Assembly: GCF_013393385.1 (NCBI RefSeq)
Contig: NZ_AP023239.1
Location: 186,001 to 250,000, forward strand
Origin: Paenibacillus sp. URB8-2
Lineage (GTDB): Bacteria > Bacillota > Bacilli > Paenibacillales > Paenibacillaceae
Direction: 5' to 3'
Length of the DNA stretch: 64,000 nucleotides
Made by a program: the position numbers and the translations under genes. The notes beneath the pieces are model-generated. The model worked only from the letters and a program-made list of their open reading frames with translations. It was not told the origin of the DNA and ran no database searches. Positions 35,692 to 44,560 of this stretch are shown here, one piece after another; the first letter of the stretch is position 1, and each line of letters starts with the position of its first letter.

Positions 35692-36633
35692 ATGGAGTTC
35701 TCCTCAAATTTAATAATGGCAGATATAAAAGACGTTATCCCTAATCCGTTGAATCCACGAACGAATAATGCTATCAAGACAGATGAGATGCAGCGGGTAA
35801 TTAAAGAAAAAGGGTGGGAAGTACCTATAACGTGCTATCAAAGAGGGGAACAATACATCATTTTATCAGGTCATCGAAGATGGGAGGCAGCCAAAAAATT
35901 ATCACATAAGAAGATACCCGTATATCTGGTGGAAGCACCTAAAACCAAAGAAGAAGAGCAAGAAAGACTTGGTTCTGTGCAAGGAGGGAAATCAGATTGG
36001 AGTGTCTATGAATGGGCTAAACATACGTATGATATGTGGATATATTGGGACAAGTGTTCGTTCAGTGAGCTTGCACGTAAAATGAATAAAAGTTGTGCTT
36101 TTGTTTCTTTAAGAGTACAAATATTCAATTATTATCCGCACTCAGAGATTGAAGAAAACCTAAAAAATAATAAATACTCTATCTCAATTCTATCATTTTT
36201 AATCAAATGGCTGGATACACTATCCAGGTTAAAACCGGAGCTAGTAGAACACTATAAATTAGAGATGGTAAGAACAACAATGTTAACCAAGATTGAAAAG
36301 GGACTGGTAGGAATTCTGGATATTAAAAATGATTTATTTATTCATAAAGCCAGCAATGAACAAGTGGAAAAATTTTTAAAGGAACCTAATAAGAAGTTGT
36401 CGGAAGCATTACTCGATATAGATGGGTATAGTAAGAGATACAGAGGTAAAAGCAAAATAAAAGCATATGTTAATGAAATCAACAATGCGAATGATATTAT
36501 TAAAAGATTAGGTCTTCCTGAGGCTGTAGAAGAACGCGCAAAGATACAGAGGATATTAAATGACTACAATGGTCTAATCCTGAATTTGAAAGCAGATTTA
36601 CAAGCTTATTTAAACGACACATCATCTCTATAG
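35692..36633 (+). CDS. ParB-like protein, partner of the sigma/ParB fusion
   Basis: 313 residues. The ParB N-domain: IPNPLNPRTNN, WEVPITCYQRGEQYIILSGHRRWEAAKKLSHKKIPVYLVE (GHRRWEAA corresponds to the GxRRxxA nucleotide-binding box); then HTH (FSELARKMNKSCAFVSLRVQIFNYY) and a helical end. It is closely parallel to the C-terminal half of the preceding product, including YETAKNIYDRWIYAGG versus YEWAKHTYDMWIYWDK, so the pair arose by duplication plus fusion or loss. GGGGG precedes the ATG, 1 base after the upstream stop. Function may be DNA-site-specific CTP-dependent clamping or transcription control; unproven. Confidence 0.78.
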   Translation: MEFSSNLIMADIKDVIPNPLNPRTNNAIKTDEMQRVIKEKGWEVPITCYQRGEQYIILSGHRRWEAAKKLSHKKIPVYLVEAPKTKEEEQERLGSVQGGKSDWSVYEWAKHTYDMWIYWDKCSFSELARKMNKSCAFVSLRVQIFNYYPHSEIEENLKNNKYSISILSFLIKWLDTLSRLKPELVEHYKLEMVRTTMLTKIEKGLVGILDIKNDLFIHKASNEQVEKFLKEPNKKLSEALLDIDGYSKRYRGKSKIKAYVNEINNANDIIKRLGLPEAVEERAKIQRILNDYNGLILNLKADLQAYLNDTSSL

Positions 36634-36647
36634 GGAACAATAAAGTA

Positions 36648-36685
36648 AGCCGTAATTCTCTAAAAGGAGAGTTACGGCTGTTTTG
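36648..36685 (+). terminator. Rho-independent terminator of the sigma/ParB operon
   Basis: AGCCGTAATTCTC pairs with GAGAGTTACGGCT (one G-T pair), then GTTTTG; 15 bases after the stop. Confidence 0.75.
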
Positions 36686-36800
36686 TGTTGTATGTAAACT
36701 TGTAAGTACCAGGACAATACACCAGGTCGTAAAATGATATAATAGTGTCGAATAATATCATAGTTTGTATTTGAGTTATTCTATTTACAGGAGGCTGCAC

Positions 36801-37268
36801 ATGAAGAATCTTAGTATGCTCATTCCTCCTGCTCTCCAGTTTGAGGTACTAGAGCATGATCAGGTCATTGCCAAAGTTAAACTGGACTACACGAAACAAA
36901 GCGTTGAGGTTTGGCAAGATAACGAGGTCTCGCCTGTTTTTTTACCTTTTCCCGGGAAGCAGAAAGTGCTTGTTAGCGATGTTCTGGATTTTTTTGAATC
37001 CCGATGTCTGCCACGCACTCGGCATCATATTAAAAAAATACTGCAATCCTTAGAGCTGAGTGACTATGTACCAACTGATATTGTAAAACAAACACATGGT
37101 GTGCTGTATGATGATTACGTGTGGATCAGATTCTCTGGTGAGGAGTTGACGTGCGCCGATGTCCATCCCCGTTTTGCAAGTGAGCAAGGACTTTCGTCAG
37201 ACCTTTGTAAGCAGCAGCAAGGGCGATCAGTTGAAATGGAAAATGGGAAACTTATGGGGGAAAGCTAA
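36801..37268 (+). CDS. Small protein of a two-gene HipA-like kinase module
   Basis: 155 residues: HDQVIAKVKLDYTKQSVEVW, then FESRCLPRTRHHIKKILQSLEL, then PTDIVKQTHGVLYDDYVWIRFSG. I read it as the small first protein that precedes HipA-like kinases in many Firmicute elements, equivalent in position to the N-terminal subdomain of HipA. ATG follows CAGGAGG. It overlaps the kinase gene by 110 bases in another frame. Its last 30 residues (ASEQGLSSDLCKQQQGRS ...) come wholly from that overlap and look unnatural, so a frameshift may have replaced its original end. Confidence 0.55.
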   Translation: MKNLSMLIPPALQFEVLEHDQVIAKVKLDYTKQSVEVWQDNEVSPVFLPFPGKQKVLVSDVLDFFESRCLPRTRHHIKKILQSLELSDYVPTDIVKQTHGVLYDDYVWIRFSGEELTCADVHPRFASEQGLSSDLCKQQQGRSVEMENGKLMGES

Positions 37269-37935
37269 TAAATTTGGCTATGAAGGTTTGGCGGAATGGG
37301 CAGCATACGAAATGATCAAACGCTCGAATATTCATCCACATTTAAAAGTTCCTTATAGTCAATGTGTGTTGAGAGAAAATGACAGCAGTGATTATCCGGG
37401 TTGTTATTCCGAAGACTTTCTCCAGCCAGGGGAGAGCCTTATCTCTTTGCATCGACTTTTGGAAAGTTATGGCGTGAAGTTTGATGATGTACTTCGTGAT
37501 CAGAGCACTCGTGATTCGGTACTTTTCATTGTAGAATTTCTTCGTGAAATCATAAGTTTAGACACATTAGAGTACTTTTCAATTATGCTGCCACTGGATG
37601 CTTTTTTGTTGAATGAAGACCGTCATTTGAACAATATTGCTTTTATTCATGGACCCCAGGGATATAGACTCTGCCCGTATTTTGATCATGGCTTGAGTTT
37701 ACTGTCAGATATAACGGATTATCCATACAGTATGCCGATAGATGTGGCCTTACGGAATGTCAAAGCCAAACCATTTAGCAAAGATTTCTCGAAGCAGGCA
37801 CGTGCTCTTGATACAACTCTTCAATTTGATCGTTCCGCAGTTCTGCAATTTATAGAGCAGTATGACGAAGAACTTGGAAGGGTTTCGAAAATTCTTAGGT
37901 TGCAAATACGCAAGTATGAGTATTTATTTGTTTGA
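37159..37935 (+). CDS. HipA-like Ser/Thr kinase (putative toxin)
   Basis: 258 residues. The C-lobe signatures of HipA-fold kinases are present: LPLDAFLLNEDRHLNNIAFIHG (catalytic Asp in DRHxxN) and LCPYFDHGLSLLSD (metal-binding Asp). The N-lobe has KWKMGNLWGKANKFGYEGLAEWAAYEMIKRSN. It is shorter than E. coli HipA because the N-terminal domain is supplied by the preceding gene. HipA kinases phosphorylate tRNA synthetases or related targets and cause dormancy; a HipB-like DNA-binding antitoxin is not visible here. The ATG has GAGGAG only at long spacing, so the exact start is uncertain. A bidirectional terminator follows. Confidence 0.72.
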   Translation: MSIPVLQVSKDFRQTFVSSSKGDQLKWKMGNLWGKANKFGYEGLAEWAAYEMIKRSNIHPHLKVPYSQCVLRENDSSDYPGCYSEDFLQPGESLISLHRLLESYGVKFDDVLRDQSTRDSVLFIVEFLREIISLDTLEYFSIMLPLDAFLLNEDRHLNNIAFIHGPQGYRLCPYFDHGLSLLSDITDYPYSMPIDVALRNVKAKPFSKDFSKQARALDTTLQFDRSAVLQFIEQYDEELGRVSKILRLQIRKYEYLFV

Positions 37936-37964
37936 AGATATTTAAGCGGTGCTATTAGATTTAA

Positions 37965-38001
37965 GAGCCCCTTTTCTTTGCTATTTAGGAAAAAGGGGCT
38001 C
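37965..38001. terminator. Bidirectional terminator
   Basis: GAGCCCCTTTT / AAAAGGGGCTC, an 11-base perfect stem with A and T runs on both sides, between the convergent kinase and TOTE genes. Confidence 0.8.
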
Positions 38002-38032
38002 AAGACGCTTGAATCATTTTTTTGAAAACTCC

Positions 38033-40474
38033 TTACAATTCCGCACCTTTATATCCCATCTTTCGATAACCTTTCACTCTTTTCTTGAACATCGCCATTA
38101 ACATAGGGACCTGAACGTCGATGTAATCATATATTTTCACTTTTTCTTTATTCAGATGACTTCGATGCAATCTGCCCGCATATTGCTGCAAAGTCCCTGA
38201 CCAAGAGATGGGATGGACAAGGAACAAAGTATCCAATCTAGCATCATCGAAGCCTTCGCCAATCAGCTTGCCGGTGGCGATAACTACCCTTTCTTGATCA
38301 TCCGGAATAGATGCAATTTGTAGGCGCAGAGCTTCTCTCTGCTTTTTCCCCATTCTGCCGCTGAGCACAATTACATTTTTGACAAAGGGCCGTAATCTCT
38401 CTGCAAAATAATCAGCATGCGCGGTTCGTTCAACCAATAGCAATGGGGATCGACCTTCCTCTAAACACGTAAGCAAATCGTCAAAAATAAGTGTGTTGCG
38501 TTCCTCATTGTCTACAAGCTGCTGGTAGATGTCCTGAATCCCCGAGACTGCTTCCTCTGACTTGATTTGAAATGTGGTATATCGGGGAACAACTCTTAAT
38601 GAAAATCCTCTGGAACTGCTTAAGGTTTTGGCGTCTATCTTCATTAGCACCGGTCCAAGCTGGAATTGCACAATTGCTTCTTGCCCGTCCTGGCGTTTGG
38701 GTGTAGCGGTTAAACCAAATATATATTTTGCTTTTACTTCTCGCAGAACCTGTTCGAAGCTGTAAGCTGATACGTGGTGGCATTCATCGACAATGACTTG
38801 GCCGTACTCACTTACGAAGGCTTTAACATTCCCTTTATGGTTGAGGCTCTGAATAACGGCAATATCGATGTTACCGGTTCTTTTGTTTTTGCCGCCGCCG
38901 ATTACACCGATAGCATTTCTAGGGACTTCGAGAAAGGCTTGTAAACGTTCCTGCCATTGTTCCATAAGCTCCCGGCGGTGTACCAGAATAAGGGTGCTTG
39001 TCTTTCTTGAACCGATGATGCTGGCTGCGACGACGGTTTTGCCGAATGCGGTCGCCGCAGAGAGAACCCCTATATCACTGTTTAAAATGGCTCTGGCTGC
39101 TGTGTTCTGAAGAGTTGTCAGCGTACCGGTGAATTTTGCCTCTATTGATGTGCCATGGGAACGCTGATCATCCAGGATGACTCCGACATGATGACGCTCG
39201 AAAAAAGATAACAAATCCTTTAGACACCCACGTGGAAGAACTACATAATTCTCCATATCTTCTGCACATGAGATGACTCTGGGTTTGCCGTAAGTAGAGA
39301 GCCGCATTGCCTGGGTTTTATAAAAATCGGGATTGGAGAACGAAGCCAATTTAATCAGAGCATAAATTGCACTTGAAGGGAGTCCAGACTTAGGAATATA
39401 AAGACGATCTGAATGTAGAATCTGTATTTCAGCAGGCAAAGATTCCATCAGAACCGCTTCTTCCTGAATGCAGTTCTCCTGTACCCAAGCTAATCCACCC
39501 TCCTCATCGCTAGATGCTGCTGTAAAAGTAGAATTATTAAAAAGCCCACGTTCCCCGTGTTTGTATATAAATTGCTTTATCTGGTCTTCGGTCATCTTGC
39601 TAAGCCCGGATAATATATTCCATTGGTCAGCGTAAGGCTCAAAGTGGTCATCAATAAATGTGCTGTTTCCATGTTTGCGGGATCCACCTTGAAGCGGAAG
39701 GGCAATTAGGTTGCCAAACCCGCCTTTAGGAAGCGTGTCCTGATTGGGAAACAGACGGTCATAGGATTCGAGGCCGATTTGATATCTTTGTTTCATGGTT
39801 AAACTCAGCAAAGTCATTCCAAATCTTCTGGCCGTAGCCGCTTCAATATTTTGACTGAAGAAAATCCAGATGTGTCCGCCATTTCCGGAGCGTGAACGCT
39901 CTAGCAGTGCGGGTATTTCATGATTTTTGCATAACTGCATCACAGCGGTAACGTCCTGGTGCCAATCATGTTTGTCAAAATCCATTGCCAGAAACCAGCA
40001 GGTTTCATCCGGTAGCATCGGGTATATCCCAATGGTTCTGTCTTGCCGTGCATCCAGGTGGGCTGAGAGCACTTCATTTGTAAGAGGCAGGAAGCTCTGA
40101 TGTTTGCATACGGAACATTTCACTTTGGGTTTTTCGCAGACGGATGTCCACTCATTGGCGCAGGCGGGTGAGTATCCGGATTTGTCTTGTTTGTTGCTCC
40201 AACGAATCGGGTATACATCCTCTCTGCCGCGAAAATAACTTTTATACAGGGCAAGCTTGTCCTCTACGGTAGAGTACTGATGAATATTAGATTCTCCGAT
40301 GGCTGATTCTTTGTTGATTCTTGCTAAAGGGTTGGAAGGAGACGCTATTTCATCATACGTAATTATATTATCGTTCATGGGAAGCTTCAGCAGATGTCTC
40401 AATCGGAAAATTTCTTGCTTAAGTTCTTCGATATGCTTCAGAGCCGCGTTATATTTGTCCTCGATATTGTCCAT
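38033..40474 (-). CDS. TOTE conflict-system primase-helicase
   Basis: 813 residues. An N-terminal coiled coil (KYNAALKHIEELKQEIFRL) and Cys pair (KCSVCKH, 120-123) lead into a TOTE-type archaeo-eukaryotic primase: LAMDFDKHD (Asp165, Asp167), SGNGGHIWIFF (His201), YDRLFPNQD and NLIALPLQGG. A superfamily II helicase follows: Walker A SAATAFGKT (472-480), DECHH (563-567), GLTATPKR and RLHR in motif VI. TOTE systems were proposed from comparative genomics to act against invading nucleic acid. The ATG has GAGGAC before it. No nuclease domain is visible. Length is at the short end for this group. The primase core matches the element primase at 10809. Confidence 0.88.
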   Translation of the reverse strand: MDNIEDKYNAALKHIEELKQEIFRLRHLLKLPMNDNIITYDEIASPSNPLARINKESAIGESNIHQYSTVEDKLALYKSYFRGREDVYPIRWSNKQDKSGYSPACANEWTSVCEKPKVKCSVCKHQSFLPLTNEVLSAHLDARQDRTIGIYPMLPDETCWFLAMDFDKHDWHQDVTAVMQLCKNHEIPALLERSRSGNGGHIWIFFSQNIEAATARRFGMTLLSLTMKQRYQIGLESYDRLFPNQDTLPKGGFGNLIALPLQGGSRKHGNSTFIDDHFEPYADQWNILSGLSKMTEDQIKQFIYKHGERGLFNNSTFTAASSDEEGGLAWVQENCIQEEAVLMESLPAEIQILHSDRLYIPKSGLPSSAIYALIKLASFSNPDFYKTQAMRLSTYGKPRVISCAEDMENYVVLPRGCLKDLLSFFERHHVGVILDDQRSHGTSIEAKFTGTLTTLQNTAARAILNSDIGVLSAATAFGKTVVAASIIGSRKTSTLILVHRRELMEQWQERLQAFLEVPRNAIGVIGGGKNKRTGNIDIAVIQSLNHKGNVKAFVSEYGQVIVDECHHVSAYSFEQVLREVKAKYIFGLTATPKRQDGQEAIVQFQLGPVLMKIDAKTLSSSRGFSLRVVPRYTTFQIKSEEAVSGIQDIYQQLVDNEERNTLIFDDLLTCLEEGRSPLLLVERTAHADYFAERLRPFVKNVIVLSGRMGKKQREALRLQIASIPDDQERVVIATGKLIGEGFDDARLDTLFLVHPISWSGTLQQYAGRLHRSHLNKEKVKIYDYIDVQVPMLMAMFKKRVKGYRKMGYKGAEL

Positions 40475-40562
40475 TGATTGGTCCTCGTGTTTTACTTATA
40501 TTATACCTTGTAAACTACAGAGTTATGGTCTTGGAAGTTATTACTGGGACAAGGAGATAGTA

Positions 40563-41108
40563 ATGCTAAAATTAAAAAACTCAACCCTTAAAAAGCATTT
40601 GAAGAATCTTACGAGAGAGGAACTAGAGGCTGAAATATTAAATTTGACCAAGAAACACCCAATCGTTCAGGAGCATTTTTTTGCAATGTTATTTCCTGAT
40701 AATGGGGGGATCTTAGCCAAGTACAAGAAAATTATTGAGAATGAATTCAGTTTTAATAAAAGGGAGATTTTGCGATACCCGATTATGAAGAAAGCAATAA
40801 GGGACTTTAGTAATGTTTCAAACAACAATGAGCAAATTGCAGAAATAATGGTTTTTACAGTTGAATGTGGAGTGGATTTCACACTTTCATTTGGGGACAT
40901 TGATCAAAAATTTTACCATACTATAGCAAGTATATATGAACAAGCCTTAAAGTATATTGTAGACAATCAAATAGAAGACAAGTTTGTAGATCGATGCAAC
41001 CGATTAATGCTAAGCAGTCAGGATATTGGTTGGGGTTTTGGATTTGATATGATGGATTTGTATAATGACTATTTGGGACACATGGATGAAGTAGAAGACC
41101 TTGAGTAA
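40563..41108 (+). CDS. DUF6155-like hypothetical protein
   Basis: 181 residues: MLKLKNSTLKKHLKNLTREELEAEILNL, then a KKAIRDFSNVS segment, then VFTVECGVDFTLSFGDIDQKFYHTIASIYEQAL. This is the pattern I associate with DUF6155 proteins, small helical proteins of unknown function; the name is from memory. ATG follows AAGGAG by 6 bases; the longer frame upstream overlaps the divergent TOTE gene and is not used. Confidence 0.65.
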   Translation: MLKLKNSTLKKHLKNLTREELEAEILNLTKKHPIVQEHFFAMLFPDNGGILAKYKKIIENEFSFNKREILRYPIMKKAIRDFSNVSNNNEQIAEIMVFTVECGVDFTLSFGDIDQKFYHTIASIYEQALKYIVDNQIEDKFVDRCNRLMLSSQDIGWGFGFDMMDLYNDYLGHMDEVEDLE

Positions 41109-41155
41109 CTTATGCAGACGAATTATTTAACCTTAAGGAATGTGTTATAAATTAT

Positions 41156-41620
41156 AAATAAAAAAGGCCAATCAGCATGCAGTCGCAGAGGCCAAAAAGG
41201 CTGGAGCCTCCATTTATTATATAAAAGATGACAAGCGGATACGCGAAGATGCCACTGGACAAAAATTTGAGATTATTTACGATGTGGCTGGAAACCGCAA
41301 TGAGCTTGTAAGTCATGACTGAACGTGAGTCTGTAATGACGGTTTTCGCTGGCACCCATGGAGCTGGAAAAAGTACAAAAGCCTGCAGATGAAGGACTAC
41401 GTCGGGATCATTATCGATCCTGACCAGATTGCCAAAACGTTAAATCCGGAAAATCCAAGAAGTGCAGACTTGTCTGCCGGACGAGAAGCTGTGAAGAAAA
41501 TACGGGATTTTATCGAGAGCAAGGAGAACTTCGCTATAGAAACTACTCTTTCGGGAAGTTTTGTTTTGCGTCATATGAAGACAGCTATTTATTGACAATA
41601 CCGATGAACCCGATGTTGTA
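41156..41620 (+). pseudogene. Remnants of an antitoxin-like gene and a zeta-toxin-type kinase gene
   Basis: From about 41156 an open frame without a start reads AVAEAKKAGASIYYIKDD ... EIIYDVAGNRNELVSHD. Its stop overlaps MTERESVMTVFAGTHGAGKSTKAC, a zeta-toxin-type P-loop start (GTHGAGKST), which ends in TGA at 41389 after 25 residues. The sequence resumes in another frame (KDYVGIIIDPDQIAKTLNPENP ... NFAIETTLSGSFVLRHMK) and breaks again near 41590. Zeta-type proteins phosphorylate cell-wall precursors. At least two frameshifts and a truncation inactivate this copy. Confidence 0.75.
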
Positions 41621-41748
41621 GCAGAGATAAAGCATTCACGAATTAGTTATTGCAGAGATGAGATTCCTGCATGGGCTAGGGCAGCTTTGGAGTTGTACTT
41701 ATAATTCTAGCAGCAATCCCCTCTGAATTGTGGCTCTGCACGTCCACA

Positions 41749-41797
41749 CCTCGGCTCCATATGGAGAAGAAAAGACACCTTGAGGGGTGTCTTTTTT
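41749..41797 (+). repeat. Second ssrA core plus terminator copy
   Basis: CCTCGGCTCCATATGGAG, then AAGACACC / GGTGTCTTTTTT. Eighteen bases of core and palindrome are identical to 26027-26044, and the terminator stem is the same; the bases between them differ. Read as the right junction of an older element at ssrA. Confidence 0.55.
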
Positions 41798-41827
41798 GAT
41801 AAAGAAGCTAAGACTTCATCTGCCACT

Positions 41828-42223
41828 CTATTTTGCATGCTCATCTGGCTGATGAATACCAAAAAGATTTCCTTCGGTATCAATGTAATACCCTTGCCAC
41901 GCCATTCCAGGCAGTGCATACTTTGGCAACGCGAGATTACCTCCAAGATTTAGAATTTTGGTTTCAGTAGAATCGTAGTCTGCTACTCCCATGGTACACG
42001 CATATCCATTCATAGCCTGACCGGGTTGTGGGGAAGTACCTTGACGCTGCATCAAAGCTCCGTTGATTCCGGGTTCCTTTGCATCGCCTGTTACGGCTCC
42101 CCAATAAGGCATTCCGGCATAATCACTCCAGTCCTCAAAGGTCCATCCAAATACCTCGCCATAAAAATTCTTAGCACGCTCCATGTCATCTACATGAATT
42201 TCGAAATGAATGAGTCTGCCCAT
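41828..42223 (-). CDS. VOC/glyoxalase-family protein
   Basis: 131 residues with the vicinal-oxygen-chelate fold: IHFEIHVDDMERAKNFYGEVFGWTFEDW, then YYIDTEGNLFGIHQPDE. His and Glu of these motifs form the expected metal site (IHFEI ... FGIHQ). The substrate cannot be told. A good ribosome binding site (AGGAGG) precedes ATG. Possibly a core gene left between integration scars. Confidence 0.88.
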   Translation of the reverse strand: MGRLIHFEIHVDDMERAKNFYGEVFGWTFEDWSDYAGMPYWGAVTGDAKEPGINGALMQRQGTSPQPGQAMNGYACTMGVADYDSTETKILNLGGNLALPKYALPGMAWQGYYIDTEGNLFGIHQPDEHAK

Positions 42224-42329
42224 GATTTCCTCCTATATTTTGACTTCCTGCCTTCTTCTATTATACTTTCCTTATTTGTGAAATATATAAAATTTAATTG
42301 AAAATCTTTCGTGGTCTGTGCAAGACTCA

Positions 42330-42393
42330 GGTGACATCAAATCTGTCACTACACTCGTAGAAGCTTGTGTGACGTTATCTTCGGACAGGGGTT
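42330..42393 (+). repeat. Third copy of the ssrA 3' end (64 nt)
   Basis: Matches ssrA 3310-3373 with two substitutions in 64 bases and stops within the T-loop (GGGGTT), before the attachment core. It is independent of the copy at 30343, which shows different changes. Marks a further old integration. Confidence 0.88.
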
Positions 42394-42475
42394 ATTGCTG
42401 TTCATTTTTTCTTGCGCCTGCAGGGAATTGTTGAGCGTATCCCGGCGAGTGATCAATCCGGGTAACAGCAGACTT

Positions 42476-42514
42476 AAATAAACAAGCCCAGATTCATCTG
42501 AGCTTGTTTATTTA
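42476..42514 (-). terminator. Terminator after tctA
   Basis: TAAATAAACAAGC / GCTTGTTTATTTA, a long perfect stem with loop; lies 50 bases downstream of the tctA stop on the minus strand. Confidence 0.75.
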
Positions 42515-42563
42515 GTCTAAAAGTCAACCTGCACCGAAACCGCATTCCCGCTGCAATGGGGAT

Positions 42564-44063
42564 TTATTCTGCTTTCGTTATCGTTTTACTCTTTCTGCTT
42601 TTCCAAATGGTAACCACAATGGAGGAAACGGTTAGAAGCAAAAAGATTAATGAGATGGGATGAGTGAAGAAGGGGGTGATTTCCGAATTGATCTGCAAAG
42701 CCTTCATTAGTTCCTCTTCCGCTTTCGGACCCAAGAGCAGGCCCAAGATGATCGGACCTATAGGGACGTCTATTTTATCCAATACATAACCGATTAATCC
42801 GAAAATGACGACCATCCATACATCGACCATCTGGTTGTTCAATGCAAATGCTCCCAAGCAGCTGAACACAATAACGCTCGGAACGAGTACCGCCATCGGA
42901 ATGTAGGAAATGCGGACCAGTAAAGGCAGCAAGGCGGTTTGGGTAATCAGCAGCATAAAGGCGCTGAGCAAGAGGGCGACGAAAATGGATTGGGCCAGAA
43001 CCGGCTGGGCTTGAAACAATCCGGGTCCGGGTGTAATTCCGTGCAAAATTAGGACACCCAGCATGACCGCTGAGGCCATGTCTCCGGGAATGCCGAGCGT
43101 AATCGAAGGGATAAACGATCCCCCGGCGTTTGCATTGTTGGACGCTTCAGATGCGATAATTCCGCCTGGATGCCCTGTGCCGTATTTTTCCTTGTCTTTG
43201 GCAAACTTTTTAGCCTGGTCATAGGCAATGAAGGCGGCGGTTTCCGCTCCGGCGGCAGGCAGCGCTCCGATCAAGACGCCGATAATCGATGATTGTACGA
43301 CGACAAATTTCTCCCGAATCATATCTTTACATACTTGCAGCATCGGGATGCGAATGTTTGCTTTCGTTTTGGGTTTACTAATTGGATTTCGCAATTCTTC
43401 TATATTTTTCAGCAGCGTGGATAATCCAAAAAGTCCCATGAGAGCAGGTAGTGGTGCAATTCCCGAAGCCAGACTGTCCATACCGAAGTCGAATCGGAGC
43501 TGACCGTTCGGATCATATCCGATCGTGGCAATCAATAAACCGAACAATCCCGCGATCAGCCCCTTAAGCAGCGATGCACCGCTCAACCCGGCAATGAGCG
43601 TCAATGCGAATACCATGAGAGAGAACACTTCCCAGGGACCGAATTTAAGTGAGATTTTTGCCACCAGCGGACCAAAGAAAAACAAAATGATCGCTCCGAA
43701 TATTGTACCGAAAACCGACGCTATGATGCCCAGGCCAAGCGCCCGTCCCGACTCTCCCTTCTGAGACATGGGGTGTCCGTCGAACATGGTGGTCACTGCT
43801 GACGGCGTTCCGGGGATACCGATCAGAGTGCTTGTTACCAAACCGCCGGACGCGCCGCCGGTATAGATGCCGATCATCAAGGTCAAGCCTGAGATCGGGT
43901 CCATGCCAAAAGTAAAAGGCAAAGCAAGTATGATAGCCGTCGTAAAGGTGAGCCCCGGTATGGTGCCGGCAATGATTCCAGCTAACGTTCCGATAAACAG
44001 ATAAAAAAGATTGGCCGGTTTAAGGACCTCATAAAAAGCCTGTAGGACGTGTACGTAATCCAT
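42564..44063 (-). CDS. tctA: Tripartite tricarboxylate transporter, large permease TctA
   Basis: 499 residues, about 12 membrane spans. The TctA signatures are GTLAGIIAGTIPGLTFTTAII near the N-terminus and GTPSAVTTMFDGHPM; GNANAGGSFIPSITLGIPGD-like sequence occurs in the centre. Forms the membrane channel with TctB and takes substrate from TctC, driven by an ion gradient; substrates are citrate or other carboxylates. Last gene of the tctCBA operon, 24 bases after tctB. Normal length. Confidence 0.93.
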   Translation of the reverse strand: MDYVHVLQAFYEVLKPANLFYLFIGTLAGIIAGTIPGLTFTTAIILALPFTFGMDPISGLTLMIGIYTGGASGGLVTSTLIGIPGTPSAVTTMFDGHPMSQKGESGRALGLGIIASVFGTIFGAIILFFFGPLVAKISLKFGPWEVFSLMVFALTLIAGLSGASLLKGLIAGLFGLLIATIGYDPNGQLRFDFGMDSLASGIAPLPALMGLFGLSTLLKNIEELRNPISKPKTKANIRIPMLQVCKDMIREKFVVVQSSIIGVLIGALPAAGAETAAFIAYDQAKKFAKDKEKYGTGHPGGIIASEASNNANAGGSFIPSITLGIPGDMASAVMLGVLILHGITPGPGLFQAQPVLAQSIFVALLLSAFMLLITQTALLPLLVRISYIPMAVLVPSVIVFSCLGAFALNNQMVDVWMVVIFGLIGYVLDKIDVPIGPIILGLLLGPKAEEELMKALQINSEITPFFTHPISLIFLLLTVSSIVVTIWKSRKSKTITKAE

Positions 44064-44087
44064 GCGTATTCACTCCTGTGTATCATA

Positions 44088-44549
44088 CTAAGGCAGGATA
44101 ACCTGCAATTCATTCTCAAAAATAAACTGAATGACAAAAGTTAAAATCAAAGACAGAGGAATATATAAGAAAAGCTTTTTCTTGACAAACGAGACATTGA
44201 GTACAAGATATCCGACAAAAAGGAACAAAACCGTGCTTGGGAAAAATCCTAGAATCGGCATCAAGATCAAATAAATCATAAACCATGCGAACATGAAGGG
44301 TACGCGCCAATGATGCCGCAAGAAAGCGATTGAAGCTCCTTTAGCGCCTTCGCCCTGTTGTTTGCTCTTTTTGAGGAAGCTTGATACTAGAAGGATGAGT
44401 GAAGAGAAGATGAGCGCATAAATGATTATTCTTGGGAAAAAAGCGGAGGAAACGGCTTGTGTGCCAGATTTCTCCGCAAAAAGCCGGGAATTGATAAGAA
44501 AAATCCCGGCTATGGTTAATGTAACGATTGAAAAGATTTTGTCTGCCAT
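44088..44549 (-). CDS. tctB: Tripartite tricarboxylate transporter, small subunit TctB
   Basis: 153 residues with four membrane spans (FSIVTLTIAGIFLINSRLFA, IYALIFSSLILLVSSFL, PFMFAWFMIYLILMPILGFF, LFLYIPLSLILTFVIQFIF) and the TctB pattern FPRIIIYAL. Lies between tctC and tctA on one transcript, 11 bases after tctC. Confidence 0.9.
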   Translation of the reverse strand: MADKIFSIVTLTIAGIFLINSRLFAEKSGTQAVSSAFFPRIIIYALIFSSLILLVSSFLKKSKQQGEGAKGASIAFLRHHWRVPFMFAWFMIYLILMPILGFFPSTVLFLFVGYLVLNVSFVKKKLFLYIPLSLILTFVIQFIFENELQVILP

Positions 44550-44560
44550 AGAAATACCCC

